A stretch of DNA of 64,000 nt, from positions 6,354,501 to 6,418,500 of the forward strand of contig NZ_CP114904.1 of the NCBI RefSeq assembly GCF_027497215.1, given 5' to 3'. Positions 33,158 to 42,065 of this stretch are shown piece after piece. Position 1 is the first letter of the stretch. The number at the start of each line of letters is the position of its first letter. The notes below the pieces were generated by a model. That model made no database searches, was not told where the DNA came from, and saw nothing but the letters and a program-made list of their open reading frames with translations. Made by a program: the position numbers and the translations under genes. This DNA is from Micromonospora sp. WMMD812 (GTDB lineage Bacteria; Actinomycetota; Actinomycetes; Mycobacteriales; Micromonosporaceae).

Positions 33158-34966
33158 TCAGCCTCGGTAGATCTCGGCGATCTCCGCCGCGTACGTCTTG
33201 TGCACGACCTGCCTCTTGACCTTGAGCGACGGGGTCAGCTCACCGGTCGCCTCGGTGAAGTCGCGGGGCAGGATCCGGAACACCTTGATCGCCTCGGCCT
33301 TCGAGACGGCCTGGTTGGCCAGGTCGACGGCCTTCTGGATCTCGGCACGCAGCCCCTCGTGCCCGCGCAGCTCCTCGACGCGGCTGCCGGCGGGCAGCCC
33401 GGCCGACTCCAGCCACCGCGGCAGCGCCTCCTCGTCGAGCGTGACCAGCGCGGCGACGAACGGCTGCCGGTCGCCGACCACCACGCACTGGCTGATCAGC
33501 GGATGCGCCCGGACCTGGTCCTCGAGCACGGCGGGGGCGACGTTCTTGCCGCCGGCCGTCACGATGATCTCCTTCTTCCGGCCGGTGATGCTGAGGAAGC
33601 CGTCGTCGTCGAGCTGCCCGAGGTCGCCGGTGCGGAACCAGCCGTCCCCGGTGATCACCTCGGCGGTGGCCGCCTCGTTGCGCCAGTAGCCCTGGAAGAC
33701 CAGGTCGCCGGCGATGAGGATCTCGCCGTCGTCGTCGATCCGGATGGTCACGCCGGGCAGCGGCCGGCCGACGGTGCCGATCCGGGTGCCGCTGGGCAGG
33801 TTCGCCGCGGCGGCCGGCGCCGTCTCGGTCAGCCCGTACCCCTCCAGAACGGTCACTCCGATGCCGCGGAAGAAGTGCCCGAGCCGGGCGCCGAGCGGGG
33901 CGCCGCCGGAGATCGCGTCCCGGCACCGGCCACCGAGCGCCGCGCGCAGCTTGCCGTAGACCAGCTTGTCGAAGACCGCGTGCTGGGCCCGCAACGCCAG
34001 GCCCGGCCCGCGCGGGGTCTCCAGCGCCTCGCTGTACGCGATCGCCACCTGCTCGGCCCGGGCGAAGATGCCCGCCTTGCCGTCGGCTTCGGCCTTCTGC
34101 TTGGCCGCGTTGTAGACCTTCTCGAAGACCCGCGGCACCGAGAGCACGAAGGTGGGGCGGAACTCCTGCAGCTCGGCGACCAGGTTCTTGGTGTCCGAGC
34201 AGTGCCGCATGGTCGCCCGCGCGTGCACCACGCCGATCTGGATGAGCCGGGCGAAGGCGTGCGCCAACGGGAGGAAGAGCAGGGTGGAGGCGCCCGGGTT
34301 GAACAGGTTCGGCAGCACCGGCACCGCGTTGGCGATGTCGGCGTACATGTTCCGGTGGGTGACCACGCAGCCCTTGGGCCGGCCGGTGGTGCCGCTGGTG
34401 TAGATGATCGTGGCCACGTCGGCGGACCGCAGTGCCGCCCGGCGCCGCTCGATCTCCGTCGGGTCGACCGACGCACCCGCCGCGACCAGGTCGTCCACGC
34501 CGCCGAGGTCGATCTGCCAGACCTGCCCCAGCTCGGGCAGCCGGTCCCGGACGCCGGCCAGCAGGGTGGCGTGCGCGTTGGTCTCCACCATGCAGGCGAC
34601 GGCCCCGGAGTCGGCGAGGATCCAGGCGGCCTGCTCGGCGCTTGAGGTCTCGTAGATCGGCACGGTGATCCCGCCGGCAGCCCAGATGGCGTAGTCGACC
34701 AGGGTCCACTCGTAGCGGGTGCGGCTCATCAGCGCGATCCGGTCGCCCGGCTGCACGCCGGCCGCCACCAGGCCGCGGGCCACCGCGACGACCTCGTCGC
34801 GGAACTGCCGGCAGGTGACGTCAGCCCAGGCCGGGCCGTCGGCGGCCCCGGTGGGCCGGACGAACTGCACCGCCTCCGGGGCGACCTCGGCATTGTCCCA
34901 GACCGGATCGGTGAGGTTGGCCGCGTCGCCGACGGTGACGATCGGCGGGACGGAGAACTCGCGCAC
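33158..34966 (-). CDS. fadD15: Long-chain fatty-acid-CoA ligase, FadD15-like
   Basis: AMP-forming acyl-CoA synthetase of 602 residues. The P-loop is IIYTSGTTGRPKGC, the adenylate motif is LEGYGLTETAP, and the hinge/core motifs are GWFRTGDLGQLDDDGFL and GRKKEIIVTAGGKN. GTG 34966 gives MREFSVPP, matching the M. tuberculosis FadD15 start, and GAGGGAG lies 6 nt upstream; the GTG two codons earlier has no spacing from this site. It activates fatty acids for lipid synthesis or breakdown. It is followed closely by the two-component genes and is divergent from the TB16.3-like gene. Confidence 0.9.
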   Translation of the reverse strand: MREFSVPPIVTVGDAANLTDPVWDNAEVAPEAVQFVRPTGAADGPAWADVTCRQFRDEVVAVARGLVAAGVQPGDRIALMSRTRYEWTLVDYAIWAAGGITVPIYETSSAEQAAWILADSGAVACMVETNAHATLLAGVRDRLPELGQVWQIDLGGVDDLVAAGASVDPTEIERRRAALRSADVATIIYTSGTTGRPKGCVVTHRNMYADIANAVPVLPNLFNPGASTLLFLPLAHAFARLIQIGVVHARATMRHCSDTKNLVAELQEFRPTFVLSVPRVFEKVYNAAKQKAEADGKAGIFARAEQVAIAYSEALETPRGPGLALRAQHAVFDKLVYGKLRAALGGRCRDAISGGAPLGARLGHFFRGIGVTVLEGYGLTETAPAAAANLPSGTRIGTVGRPLPGVTIRIDDDGEILIAGDLVFQGYWRNEAATAEVITGDGWFRTGDLGQLDDDGFLSITGRKKEIIVTAGGKNVAPAVLEDQVRAHPLISQCVVVGDRQPFVAALVTLDEEALPRWLESAGLPAGSRVEELRGHEGLRAEIQKAVDLANQAVSKAEAIKVFRILPRDFTEATGELTPSLKVKRQVVHKTYAAEIAEIYRG

Positions 34967-35118
34967 CTGCACTCCCTCGTGCTCGCACTGGCCGGGCCGG
35001 CCGCCACCACGGGTCGGCTCTGTCGAAACCTACCCGGCCGGCCGTCGGGGGCGGGTAGGCAGGTTGCCCGGCGGGGCGTGGCGGGGGGCGGGACGGGCCC
35101 GGCGGGCGGCGCGCCGGG

Positions 35119-35124
35119 TAGCCT
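35119..35124 (+). promoter_or_regulatory. Putative -10 (TAGCCT), leaderless start for TB16.3-like gene
   Basis: TAGCCT ends 6 nt before the ATG at 35131. No ribosome binding site is present. Predicts transcription starting at or next to the A of ATG. Confidence 0.5.
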
Positions 35125-35130
35125 CCCCCC

Positions 35131-35586
35131 ATGGCGGACACCTCCACCCAGTCGATCACCATCGGCGCCCCACCGGAGCGGGTGGCGGCGGTCATCTGCG
35201 ATTTCGCGAGCTACCCGGAGTGGACCGACGCGATGCGGCGGGTCGAGGTGGTCGAGGAGTACGAGGACGGGTACGCCAGCCAGGTCCGGTTCACCATCGA
35301 CGCCGCTGTGATGGCCGACGAGTACGTGCTCGCCTACGCGTACGCGGAGGACCTGTCCCGGATCGAGTGGGACCTGGTGGCGCCGTCGAAGATGCAGAAG
35401 GCGCAGCGCGGGTCGTACGACCTGGTCGGCAACCCGGACGGCACGACCACGGTGACCTACACCCTCGAGGTGGAGCTCTCCGTGGGGATGCTCGGCATGT
35501 TCCGCCGCAAGGCCGAGAAAATGATCATGGATACCGCGTTGAAGCAGCTCAAGCGCCGGGTAGAAGCACCCGGTGCGACGCAGTGA
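35131..35586 (+). CDS. SRPBCC/polyketide-cyclase-fold protein (TB16.3-like)
   Basis: A 151-residue START/SRPBCC-fold protein. ITIGAPPERVAAVICDFASYPEWTD is the typical N-terminal strand-helix of the family, and the C-terminal long helix (FRRKAEKMIMDTALKQLKRR) closes the ligand cavity. It resembles Rv2185c (TB16.3) and sits beside fadD15 as in mycobacteria (recalled). It probably binds a hydrophobic ligand, but no ligand is known. The start is judged leaderless. It is followed after 40 nt by a Cys-containing small protein gene. Confidence 0.88.
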   Translation: MADTSTQSITIGAPPERVAAVICDFASYPEWTDAMRRVEVVEEYEDGYASQVRFTIDAAVMADEYVLAYAYAEDLSRIEWDLVAPSKMQKAQRGSYDLVGNPDGTTTVTYTLEVELSVGMLGMFRRKAEKMIMDTALKQLKRRVEAPGATQ

Positions 35587-35626
35587 CGCGTCCGGCGGCC
35601 CGGCCGCCACGGTAGAGGAGTCGACC

Positions 35627-36283
35627 ATGGTGGCAACGGATCCGGGCTCGGCCCGGGAAGAGGCGGAGCGGCTGGTCGCGACGCTGCTGGCGACGGCGCG
35701 GATGGCGAGCGCCGGTCGGGCGGCGGGGCCGTGGGGCCCGATCGGTGGGATCGCGTCCAGTGTCCTCGGTCACAGTGCCGGCTCCGGCGGGTCAGCCCCC
35801 CGAGGAGGTGGCGCTTTCGCCACCGGTACCCCGGAATGCTGCGTCTGCCCGGTGTGCCGGGGAATCGCCGCGTTGCGCGACCCGAGTCCGGAGTTCGCCG
35901 AGCGACTCGCCACCGGAGCCGGGGATCTGGCCGCCGGGGTGGCCAGTCTGCTGCGCGCGTTCGCGTCCGCGAACCCTCCCGCGCCGCCCGCCGAGGACGT
36001 TCCGGAGGGCCCGGGCGGCCCTGCCGCCGGCCCCGGCGACGATCACGTGTGGCGCGATGCCACCCGCAGCGGGCATGATTCTCAGCTGGCGCCGGAGCGG
36101 GACGTCTGGTCCGCCGCGACCCGGGCGGAGGAGACCAGCGCCCCGGCCGCCGCCGGAGCGCCCGTCGAGGAGGCCGGGACGGCCGCGCCGGCGACCGCCC
36201 GGGCGACCGCCGACCGACCCGTGGTGCCCGCCTCGCGGGTGCCCGGCGACGCGGGCGCGGGCGCACCAGGCGACGGGGCCTGA
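35627..36283 (+). CDS. Hypothetical protein with CCVCPVC motif
   Basis: A 218-residue protein. The first 60 residues are helical with Ala/Gly, then a compact cysteine motif, CCVCPVCRG at about 67-75, followed by a helical segment (FAERLATGAGDLAAGVASLLRAF). The last 110 residues are Ala/Pro/Glu-rich and look disordered. The motif may bind zinc. ATG 35627 is within a weak context (GAGGAG about 8 nt upstream). Related actinomycete proteins are found between the TB16.3 and ROK genes; the function is unknown. Confidence 0.75.
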   Translation: MVATDPGSAREEAERLVATLLATARMASAGRAAGPWGPIGGIASSVLGHSAGSGGSAPRGGGAFATGTPECCVCPVCRGIAALRDPSPEFAERLATGAGDLAAGVASLLRAFASANPPAPPAEDVPEGPGGPAAGPGDDHVWRDATRSGHDSQLAPERDVWSAATRAEETSAPAAAGAPVEEAGTAAPATARATADRPVVPASRVPGDAGAGAPGDGA

Positions 36284-36354
36284 CCAGTGACATCCCGCAG
36301 CATCCGCCACCCGGCGGTGCGTGCCGGGCAGTACAGCAGAGGGGAGCGGCGGCG

Positions 36355-37302
36355 GTGACGCTGACCATCGGAGTGGACGTCGGAGGCACGAAGGTGGCCG
36401 CCGGTGTCGTCGACGACACCGGCACGGTGCTCGTGCAGGCCCGACGGGACACTCCCGCCGACGACGTCGCCAAGACCCGGGACGTCATCACCGACCTGGT
36501 CGTCGAACTGGCCGCCGGACGGGCGATCGAGGCGGTCGGCATCGGCGCGGCCGGCTGGATCGACGCGAGCCGCTCCACCGTGCTCTTCGCCCCCAACCTC
36601 GCCTGGCGCGACGAGCCGCTGCGGGATTACGTCAGCAAGGCCGTCGGCCTGCCGGTGATCGTGGAGAACGACGGCAACGTCGCCGCCTGGGCCGAGTTCC
36701 GCTACGGGGCCGCCCGGCACGCCGACGATTCGATGATCATGTTCACCATCGGCACGGGGGTCGGCGGTGGCATCGTGCTCGGCGGCCAGCTGGTCCGCGG
36801 CGCGCACGGCATCGCCGCCGAGCTGGGCCACATGCTGACCGTCCCGGACGGCCACCAGTGCGGCTGCGGCCGGCTGGGCTGCATCGAGCAGTACGCCAGC
36901 GGCAGCGCGCTGGTCCGGTTCGCCCGCGCCGCGGCCCGCCAGGAACCGCGGCGGGCCGCCGCCCTGCTGGAGCTCGCCGGCGGGGAGGCCGAGGCGATCA
37001 CCGGCCCGATGGTGACCGCCGCGGCCAAGGGCGGCGACCTGGTCTCCGCCGAGGCGTTCGCCCAGGTCGGGCGGTGGCTCGGCACCAGCCTCGCGGACAT
37101 GGCGCAGATCCTCGACCCGCAGGTGCTGGTCGTCGGCGGCGGCGTGATCGACGCCGGCGACCTGCTCATGGGCCCGGCCCGCCGGTCGTTCACCGAGTCG
37201 CTCGCCCAGCGCAGCCGGCTCCCGGTCGCCGAGATCCGCCCGGCCGAGCTGGGCAACCGTGCCGGCGTGATCGGCGCCGCCGACCTGGCCCGCCGGATCT
37301 GA
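36355..37302 (+). CDS. ROK-family glucokinase
   Basis: A 315-residue sugar kinase that phosphorylates glucose or a related hexose with ATP or polyphosphate. The ATP site is GVDVGGTKVAAG near the N-terminus, the catalytic Asp lies in VENDGNVAAWAE, and the ROK zinc site is CGCGRLGCIEQYASG. The His of ELGHM completes it. GTG 36355 has GGGGAG upstream. The EEP-fold gene follows after 11 nt. Glucose specificity is the most common outcome in this clade but is inferred. Confidence 0.92.
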   Translation: MTLTIGVDVGGTKVAAGVVDDTGTVLVQARRDTPADDVAKTRDVITDLVVELAAGRAIEAVGIGAAGWIDASRSTVLFAPNLAWRDEPLRDYVSKAVGLPVIVENDGNVAAWAEFRYGAARHADDSMIMFTIGTGVGGGIVLGGQLVRGAHGIAAELGHMLTVPDGHQCGCGRLGCIEQYASGSALVRFARAAARQEPRRAAALLELAGGEAEAITGPMVTAAAKGGDLVSAEAFAQVGRWLGTSLADMAQILDPQVLVVGGGVIDAGDLLMGPARRSFTESLAQRSRLPVAEIRPAELGNRAGVIGAADLARRI

Positions 37303-37313
37303 GGCCGGCGCCC

Positions 37314-38021
37314 GTGACGCGGAGTTCGGGCGTACCGCTGCGCGTGGTCTCGTACAACATCCACAGCCAGCGGGACGACACGGCGGCGCTCGCCGCGGTG
37401 GTCCGGGGCGCGGCACCGGACGTGGTGATCGTGCAGGAGGGGCCGCGCCGGTGGCGCTGGCGGCAGAAGTCAGCCGCGCTGGCCGAGTCGTTCGGGCTGG
37501 TGGTGGCCGCCGGGGGGTTGCCCGCGCTGGGCAACCTGCTGCTCACCAGCCTGCGGGTCCGGGTGCTGGGCACCCGGTGCCAGCGCTTCCCGCTCACCCC
37601 CGGCCGGCACCTGCGGGGCGCCGCGTACGCCGAGTGCGCGGTCGCCGGCGGCGCCCGGTTCACGGTCGCCGGGTCGCACCTGTCCACCGACCCCGTCGAG
37701 CGCCCCGCGCAAGCCGCCCTGTTCAAGCGGGAGCTGGACGCCGTCACCACCCCGGTGGTGGCCGGGGCCGACCTCAACGAGGGGCCGGACGGCCCGGCCT
37801 GGGCAACCGTGGCCCGGGGGCTGACCGACACGGCGGTCGCGGCGGACCGGGCCGACCGGCTCACCTACTCGTGCGCCGACCCCCGGCGCCGGATCGACAC
37901 GCTCTTCGTCGACCCGCGGGTCACGGTCGTCGACTACGACGTGGTCGACACGCCGCAGACCCGCCGGGCCAGCGACCACTTTCCGGTCCTGGTCGACCTG
38001 CTGCTGCCGGTCACCGACTGA
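37314..38021 (+). CDS. Endonuclease/exonuclease/phosphatase-fold protein
   Basis: A 235-residue EEP-superfamily protein. Signature sequences are LRVVSYNIHSQ (first strand), VVIVQEGP (metal Glu), VAGSHLSTD, GADLNEGPDG (catalytic Asp and Asn), RIDTLFVDP and ASDHFPVLVDL (Asp-His). It could hydrolyse phosphodiesters in nucleic acids, inositol phosphates or sphingolipids; the sequence does not decide. It is cytosolic, with no signal peptide. GTG 37314 comes 11 nt after the ROK gene stop, suggesting co-transcription. Confidence 0.88.
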   Translation: MTRSSGVPLRVVSYNIHSQRDDTAALAAVVRGAAPDVVIVQEGPRRWRWRQKSAALAESFGLVVAAGGLPALGNLLLTSLRVRVLGTRCQRFPLTPGRHLRGAAYAECAVAGGARFTVAGSHLSTDPVERPAQAALFKRELDAVTTPVVAGADLNEGPDGPAWATVARGLTDTAVAADRADRLTYSCADPRRRIDTLFVDPRVTVVDYDVVDTPQTRRASDHFPVLVDLLLPVTD

Positions 38022-38120
38022 CCCCCACGCCGCGGACCCGGAGGGCTGGACAACCGGCTCTGATGTGGAGAGGATTTCGCGGCGACCCGGCATCCGTGCC
38101 GCACAAAAGGAGATATCCCG

Positions 38121-39521
38121 GTGTCCACCTCCACCGACCGGCCCGACCCCCAGGCGGCCACGATGGCCCGGAGCGGCGACGGCCGCCCGGTCTCCGACCG
38201 GGGCGACACGGTCTGCGTCATCGGCGCCGGGGCCAGTGGCCTGAGCGCCGTGAAGAATCTCAAGGAGCACGGCTTCGGCGTCGACTGCTACGAGCGGGAG
38301 ACCGGCGTGGGCGGTGCGTGGAACTGGCGGCACGACCGCAGCCCGGTCTACGCCAGCACGCACCTGATCTCGTCGCGGCCGTTCACCCAGTTCCCCGACT
38401 TCCCGATGCCCGACTCCTGGCCCGACTACCCGCACCACAGCCAGCTGCTGGCCTACTTCGAGCGGTACGCCGAACACTTCGACCTGCGCTCGCACATCTG
38501 GTTCGGCACCGAGGTCATCCGGGTCGAGCCGGTCGAGGGAGACCGCTGGGACGTCACCACCCGCAGCACCGGCGGCTACGGGCCGGAGCGCACCTCGCGC
38601 TACGCGGCGGTGGTCGTCGCCAACGGGCACAACTGGTCGCCGAAGCTGCCTCGTTACGAGGGGCTGGCGGAGTACCGCGGCGAGATCATGCACGCCTCGT
38701 CCTACAAGGACCCGGCCCAGCTGCGCGGCAAGCGGGTGCTGGTGGTGGGTGCGGGCAACACCGGCTGCGACATCGCGGTGGAGGCCGCCCAGCAGGCGTC
38801 GCACTGCTGGCACTCCACCCGGCGCGGCTACTGGTACGCCCCGAAGTACGTCCTCGGCCGTCCGGCCGACCAGGTCAACGACGCCCTGCTCGACCTGCGC
38901 GTACCGCTACGGGTGCGGCAGTGGCTCTACCACTGGACGTTGCGGCTCACCGTCGGCGACCTGACCCGGTTCGGGCTGCCGAAGCCGGACCACCGGGTCT
39001 ACGAGACGCACCCGATCGCGAACAGCCAGCTCGTCTACCACGTCGGGCACGGGGCGATCACCCCGGTGCCGGACGTCGCCCGCTTCGGCCCGTACGGGGT
39101 GGAGCTGACCGACGGCCGGCAGATCGAGCCGGAGCTGGTCGTCTTCGCCACCGGCTACCTGCCGCGGTTCGAGTTCCTCGACCCGAAGGTGCTCGGCGAC
39201 GACGGCGGCACCGGCCGACCGACGCTCTGGCTCAACGCGTTCGCGGCGGGCCACCCGACGCTGGCCGTGGTCGGCCTCCTCCAGCCGGACTCCGGCGTGT
39301 TCACCCTGTCGCACTGGCAGTCGGTGCTCTTCGCCCGACTGCTCCAGGCGCGCCGGACCCGGCCGGAGCGGGCGGCCGCGTTCGCCGCGGCGACGCAGGC
39401 CCGGGCGGGGGAGCGCTACTCGGGTCAGGTGAAGGACAGCAGCCGGCACTGGTTCGAGGTGGGCCACGCCGACTACCTGCGCGCCGTCCAGCGCGCCCTC
39501 GACTCCCTGGAGGGCAAGTGA
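38121..39521 (+). CDS. Flavin-containing monooxygenase (class B)
   Basis: A 466-residue FAD/NADPH monooxygenase. The FAD motif is VIGAGASGLSAVKNL (about 34-48), the NADPH motif VVGAGNTGCDIAVEAA lies near 208, and a FATGYLPRFEF block is seen near 339. The FMO fingerprint FxGxxxHxxxY is not obvious, so the exact subgroup is open. GTG 38121 follows an excellent AAGGAGAT. The stop codon overlaps a 19-codon bridging ORF leading to the hydrolase-like gene. Substrates could be N- or S-containing compounds or ketones. Confidence 0.88.
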   Translation: MSTSTDRPDPQAATMARSGDGRPVSDRGDTVCVIGAGASGLSAVKNLKEHGFGVDCYERETGVGGAWNWRHDRSPVYASTHLISSRPFTQFPDFPMPDSWPDYPHHSQLLAYFERYAEHFDLRSHIWFGTEVIRVEPVEGDRWDVTTRSTGGYGPERTSRYAAVVVANGHNWSPKLPRYEGLAEYRGEIMHASSYKDPAQLRGKRVLVVGAGNTGCDIAVEAAQQASHCWHSTRRGYWYAPKYVLGRPADQVNDALLDLRVPLRVRQWLYHWTLRLTVGDLTRFGLPKPDHRVYETHPIANSQLVYHVGHGAITPVPDVARFGPYGVELTDGRQIEPELVVFATGYLPRFEFLDPKVLGDDGGTGRPTLWLNAFAAGHPTLAVVGLLQPDSGVFTLSHWQSVLFARLLQARRTRPERAAAFAAATQARAGERYSGQVKDSSRHWFEVGHADYLRAVQRALDSLEGK

Positions 39522-39577
39522 GCGCGAGGAGTGAGCTTGCGAGCCCCGCAGTCGCGAACGAAGGACGAGTCAGGTGA
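39518..39577 (+). CDS. Bridging mini-ORF (19 codons) between monooxygenase and hydrolase-like genes
   Basis: The frame encodes MSARSELASPAVANEGRVR. Its GTG overlaps the monooxygenase stop (GTGA), and its TGA overlaps the hydrolase GTG (GTGA), so reinitiation could pass ribosomes straight through. AAGGA lies before the hydrolase start. From memory, DNA of this type (GCGAGGAGTGAGC) recurs before genes in Micromonosporaceae, so it may be a repeated element rather than a gene with a product. Confidence 0.5.
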   Translation: MSARSELASPAVANEGRVR

Positions 39578-40386
39578 GCAACGTGCGGATCATGCGGGGG
39601 CAGGAGTGGGCGCGGCCGGTCCGGCCGGTCCGGCGTGAGGTGCTCAGCGCCACGCCGGAGCTTGAGGAGGGGCGCCCGCCGCTGCTCTTCGTGCCGGGCT
39701 TCGGTCACGGCGCGTGGGCTTTCGCCGAGCACTGGCTCGGGCACGCCGCGTCCCGGGGGTTCGCGGCGCACGCGGTGAGCCTGCGTGGGCACGGCGGCAG
39801 CGAGCCGGCGCCGGAGGCGTCGCTACGGGCGTACGTCCATGACGTGGTGCAGGTGGCCGCGGGTCTGCCGCGCCAGGCGGTGCTGGTGGGGCACGGCGCC
39901 GGGGCCCTGGTGGTGGCGCACGCGCTGGCCCGCTACCCGGCCCGGGCGGCGGCGCTGGTCGCGCCCGTCTTCGGCGGCTGGGGGACGCTGGGCGCGGCGC
40001 TGCGCCGCAATCCGGCCGGCACCCTGCCGGCGCTGGTCGGCGGGCGGCTGCGGCTCAGCCGCGGCCAGCTGTTCAGCCGTGAGCTGCCCGACGCCGACGC
40101 CCGGCGGCACGCCGCCCGGCTGGGGCGGGCGGCCCGGCGGGCCCAGTGGCAGCTGATGACCCGGACCGACCCGGAGCCGGCGGTCGGCCAGCCGCCGGTC
40201 CTGGTGCTGGGCAGCCCGGACGACCGGGTGGTGCCGGCCGGTGCCTTGAACCGGGTGGCCCGCCGGTACGGCTCGGCGCCGCTGCTCTTTCCGGGGATGG
40301 GGCACGACCTGATGCTCGACGCGCGCTGGCGGGAGCCGATCGACGCCCTGCTCGACTGGCTGGAGAAAGAGTCGACCCCGCGCTGA
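39574..40386 (+). CDS. Alpha/beta hydrolase-fold protein lacking the nucleophile serine
   Basis: A 270-residue protein with a clear alpha/beta hydrolase fold: FVPGFGHGAWAF (oxyanion loop), SLRGHGGSEP, and the Asp and His of the triad in SPDDRVVP (D216/D217) and GMGHDLM (H244). The nucleophile elbow reads LVGHGAGALV instead of GHSxG, so residue 108 is Gly (GGC) where Ser is expected. It is probably not a serine hydrolase as it stands. The start at GTG 39574 is coupled to the upstream mini-ORF and monooxygenase. It converges on otsA with a 7-nt gap. Confidence 0.85.
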   Translation: MSNVRIMRGQEWARPVRPVRREVLSATPELEEGRPPLLFVPGFGHGAWAFAEHWLGHAASRGFAAHAVSLRGHGGSEPAPEASLRAYVHDVVQVAAGLPRQAVLVGHGAGALVVAHALARYPARAAALVAPVFGGWGTLGAALRRNPAGTLPALVGGRLRLSRGQLFSRELPDADARRHAARLGRAARRAQWQLMTRTDPEPAVGQPPVLVLGSPDDRVVPAGALNRVARRYGSAPLLFPGMGHDLMLDARWREPIDALLDWLEKESTPR

Positions 40387-40393
40387 GCGCCGG

Positions 40394-41890
40394 TCAGGGG
40401 TTCCGGGTGCGGTCGGCCGGCGCGCCGGCGCGGCCCGGCTGGGAGGGCAGGGCGGGCCCGCCGTCGCCGGCGCTGGTCAGGCGGTCGACCAGCGCGCCGC
40501 TCTCGTCGAGCGCGCTGAGGTACGAGCGGGCCCAGGCCCGGATGTCGTGCTGGTGCAGGTGTGCCCGCATGGCCCGCATCCGCGCGGTGACGTCGGCCGG
40601 GGCGGCGTGCAACGCGGCCAGCAGGCCCTGCTTCAACCCCTCCAGGTCGTGCGGGTTCACCAGGTACGCGTCGGACAGCTCGGCGGCCGCGCCGGCGAAC
40701 TCGCTGAGGAGCAACGCGCCGGCGTCGTCGACCCGGGCGGCCACGTACTCCTTGGCCACCAGGTTCATCCCGTCTCGCAGCGGGGTCACCGCCATCACGT
40801 CGGCGACCCGGTAGAGGGCGGCCAGCTCGGCCCGGTCGAACGGCTGGGTCAGGTAGTGGATGGCCGGCTCGCCGACCCGGCCGAACTCGCCGTTGATCCG
40901 GCCCACCTCACGCTCCACCCGCTCCCGCAGGATCTGGTACTGGCCCACCCGTTCGCGGCTCGGCACGGCGACCTGCACCAGCACCGTGTCGCGTACCTTG
41001 ACGTGCCCGCTGACCAGCAGCTCGCTGTACGCCTTGAGCCGCTGCTCGATGCCCTTGGTGTAGTCCATCCGGTCGACGCTGAGCAGGACGTGCTCGGGAC
41101 TTCCGAGGTCCTGCCGCAGCCGGCGGGCGCGGGCGGCCACGTCGGGCCGGGCGGCCAGCGCGGCCATCTCGGCGGTGTCGATGGAGACCGGGAACGCGCC
41201 GATGCGCACGACCCGGTCGTCGATGCCGATCCGCCGGTCGGTCGCCGGCAGGTTCAGCACCTTCGTCACCAGCTGCGCGAAGTTGTGCGCGGCCTGCGCG
41301 CGCTGGAACCCGACCAGGTCGGCGCCGAGCATGCCGCGCAGCAGCTCGGCCCGGCGGGGCAGCTGCATGAACAGCTCCGGCGGCGGGAACGGCACGTGCA
41401 GGAAGAAGCCGATCCGCAGGTCCGGACGGAGCGCGCGGAGCATGCCCGGCACGAGGTGCAGGTGGTAGTCCTGCACCCAGACGACCGCGCTGGGCTCGGC
41501 GACCTCCGCCGTCGCCTCGGCGAACCGCTGGTTGACCCGCTGGTACCCCTCCCACCAGCGCCGGTGGTGCTGCGGTTGCTCGACCGCGTCGTGGTAGAGC
41601 GGCCAGAGGGTCGCGTTGGCGAACCCCTCGTAGTGGTCGCGCAGGTCGTCCTGGCTGAGCGGCACGGCGCGCATGCGGACGCCGTCCACGTCGGGCAGGG
41701 CGGGGGCTCGGCCGGTGCCGCCGGCCCAGCCGACCCAGGTCGCCGGGGTGTGCCGCAGCAGCGGGTGCAGGGCGCTCACCAGGCCGCCGGGGCTGCGCCG
41801 CCATTCGCAGGCGCCGTCCAGCGCCACGCTGTCGTCGATGGGGAGGCGGTTGGCGACCACCACGAGAGAACTCTGTCGCATCTCGGGCAT
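40394..41890 (-). CDS. otsA: Alpha,alpha-trehalose-phosphate synthase (GT20)
   Basis: Makes trehalose 6-phosphate from UDP- or GDP-glucose and glucose 6-phosphate. The 498-residue protein shows SLVVVANRLPI, WVQDYHLHLVPGMLR, GFFLHVPFPP, SVDRMDYTKGIEQRL and VTPLRDGMNLVAKEYVA, which line the donor and acceptor sites. ATG 41890 is used; ATG 41881 is also possible, and neither has a strong ribosome site. No trehalose-phosphate phosphatase (otsB) gene adjoins it, so that step must be encoded elsewhere. Confidence 0.95.
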   Translation of the reverse strand: MPEMRQSSLVVVANRLPIDDSVALDGACEWRRSPGGLVSALHPLLRHTPATWVGWAGGTGRAPALPDVDGVRMRAVPLSQDDLRDHYEGFANATLWPLYHDAVEQPQHHRRWWEGYQRVNQRFAEATAEVAEPSAVVWVQDYHLHLVPGMLRALRPDLRIGFFLHVPFPPPELFMQLPRRAELLRGMLGADLVGFQRAQAAHNFAQLVTKVLNLPATDRRIGIDDRVVRIGAFPVSIDTAEMAALAARPDVAARARRLRQDLGSPEHVLLSVDRMDYTKGIEQRLKAYSELLVSGHVKVRDTVLVQVAVPSRERVGQYQILRERVEREVGRINGEFGRVGEPAIHYLTQPFDRAELAALYRVADVMAVTPLRDGMNLVAKEYVAARVDDAGALLLSEFAGAAAELSDAYLVNPHDLEGLKQGLLAALHAAPADVTARMRAMRAHLHQHDIRAWARSYLSALDESGALVDRLTSAGDGGPALPSQPGRAGAPADRTRNP

Positions 41891-42065
41891 TCCGATCAGC
41901 AGAGACTGACCGCCACGAGCCAGGAACAACCGGTCAGTCAGCGGGGGAAGTGACGTACGGCGGTATTCCTACTGACCGTAAGTTACACCACTGTCACGTC
42001 CGCGGCGTGCCGTCCGCCGTCCCGGTATGCGGTCGGTGACCCACCGGTGGCGGGGCGCGACGGGC

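Noticed and set aside
38121..41890. Biosynthetic gene cluster from the monooxygenase, hydrolase and otsA genes
   Set aside because: No core synthase, transport or resistance gene; neighbours are housekeeping genes.
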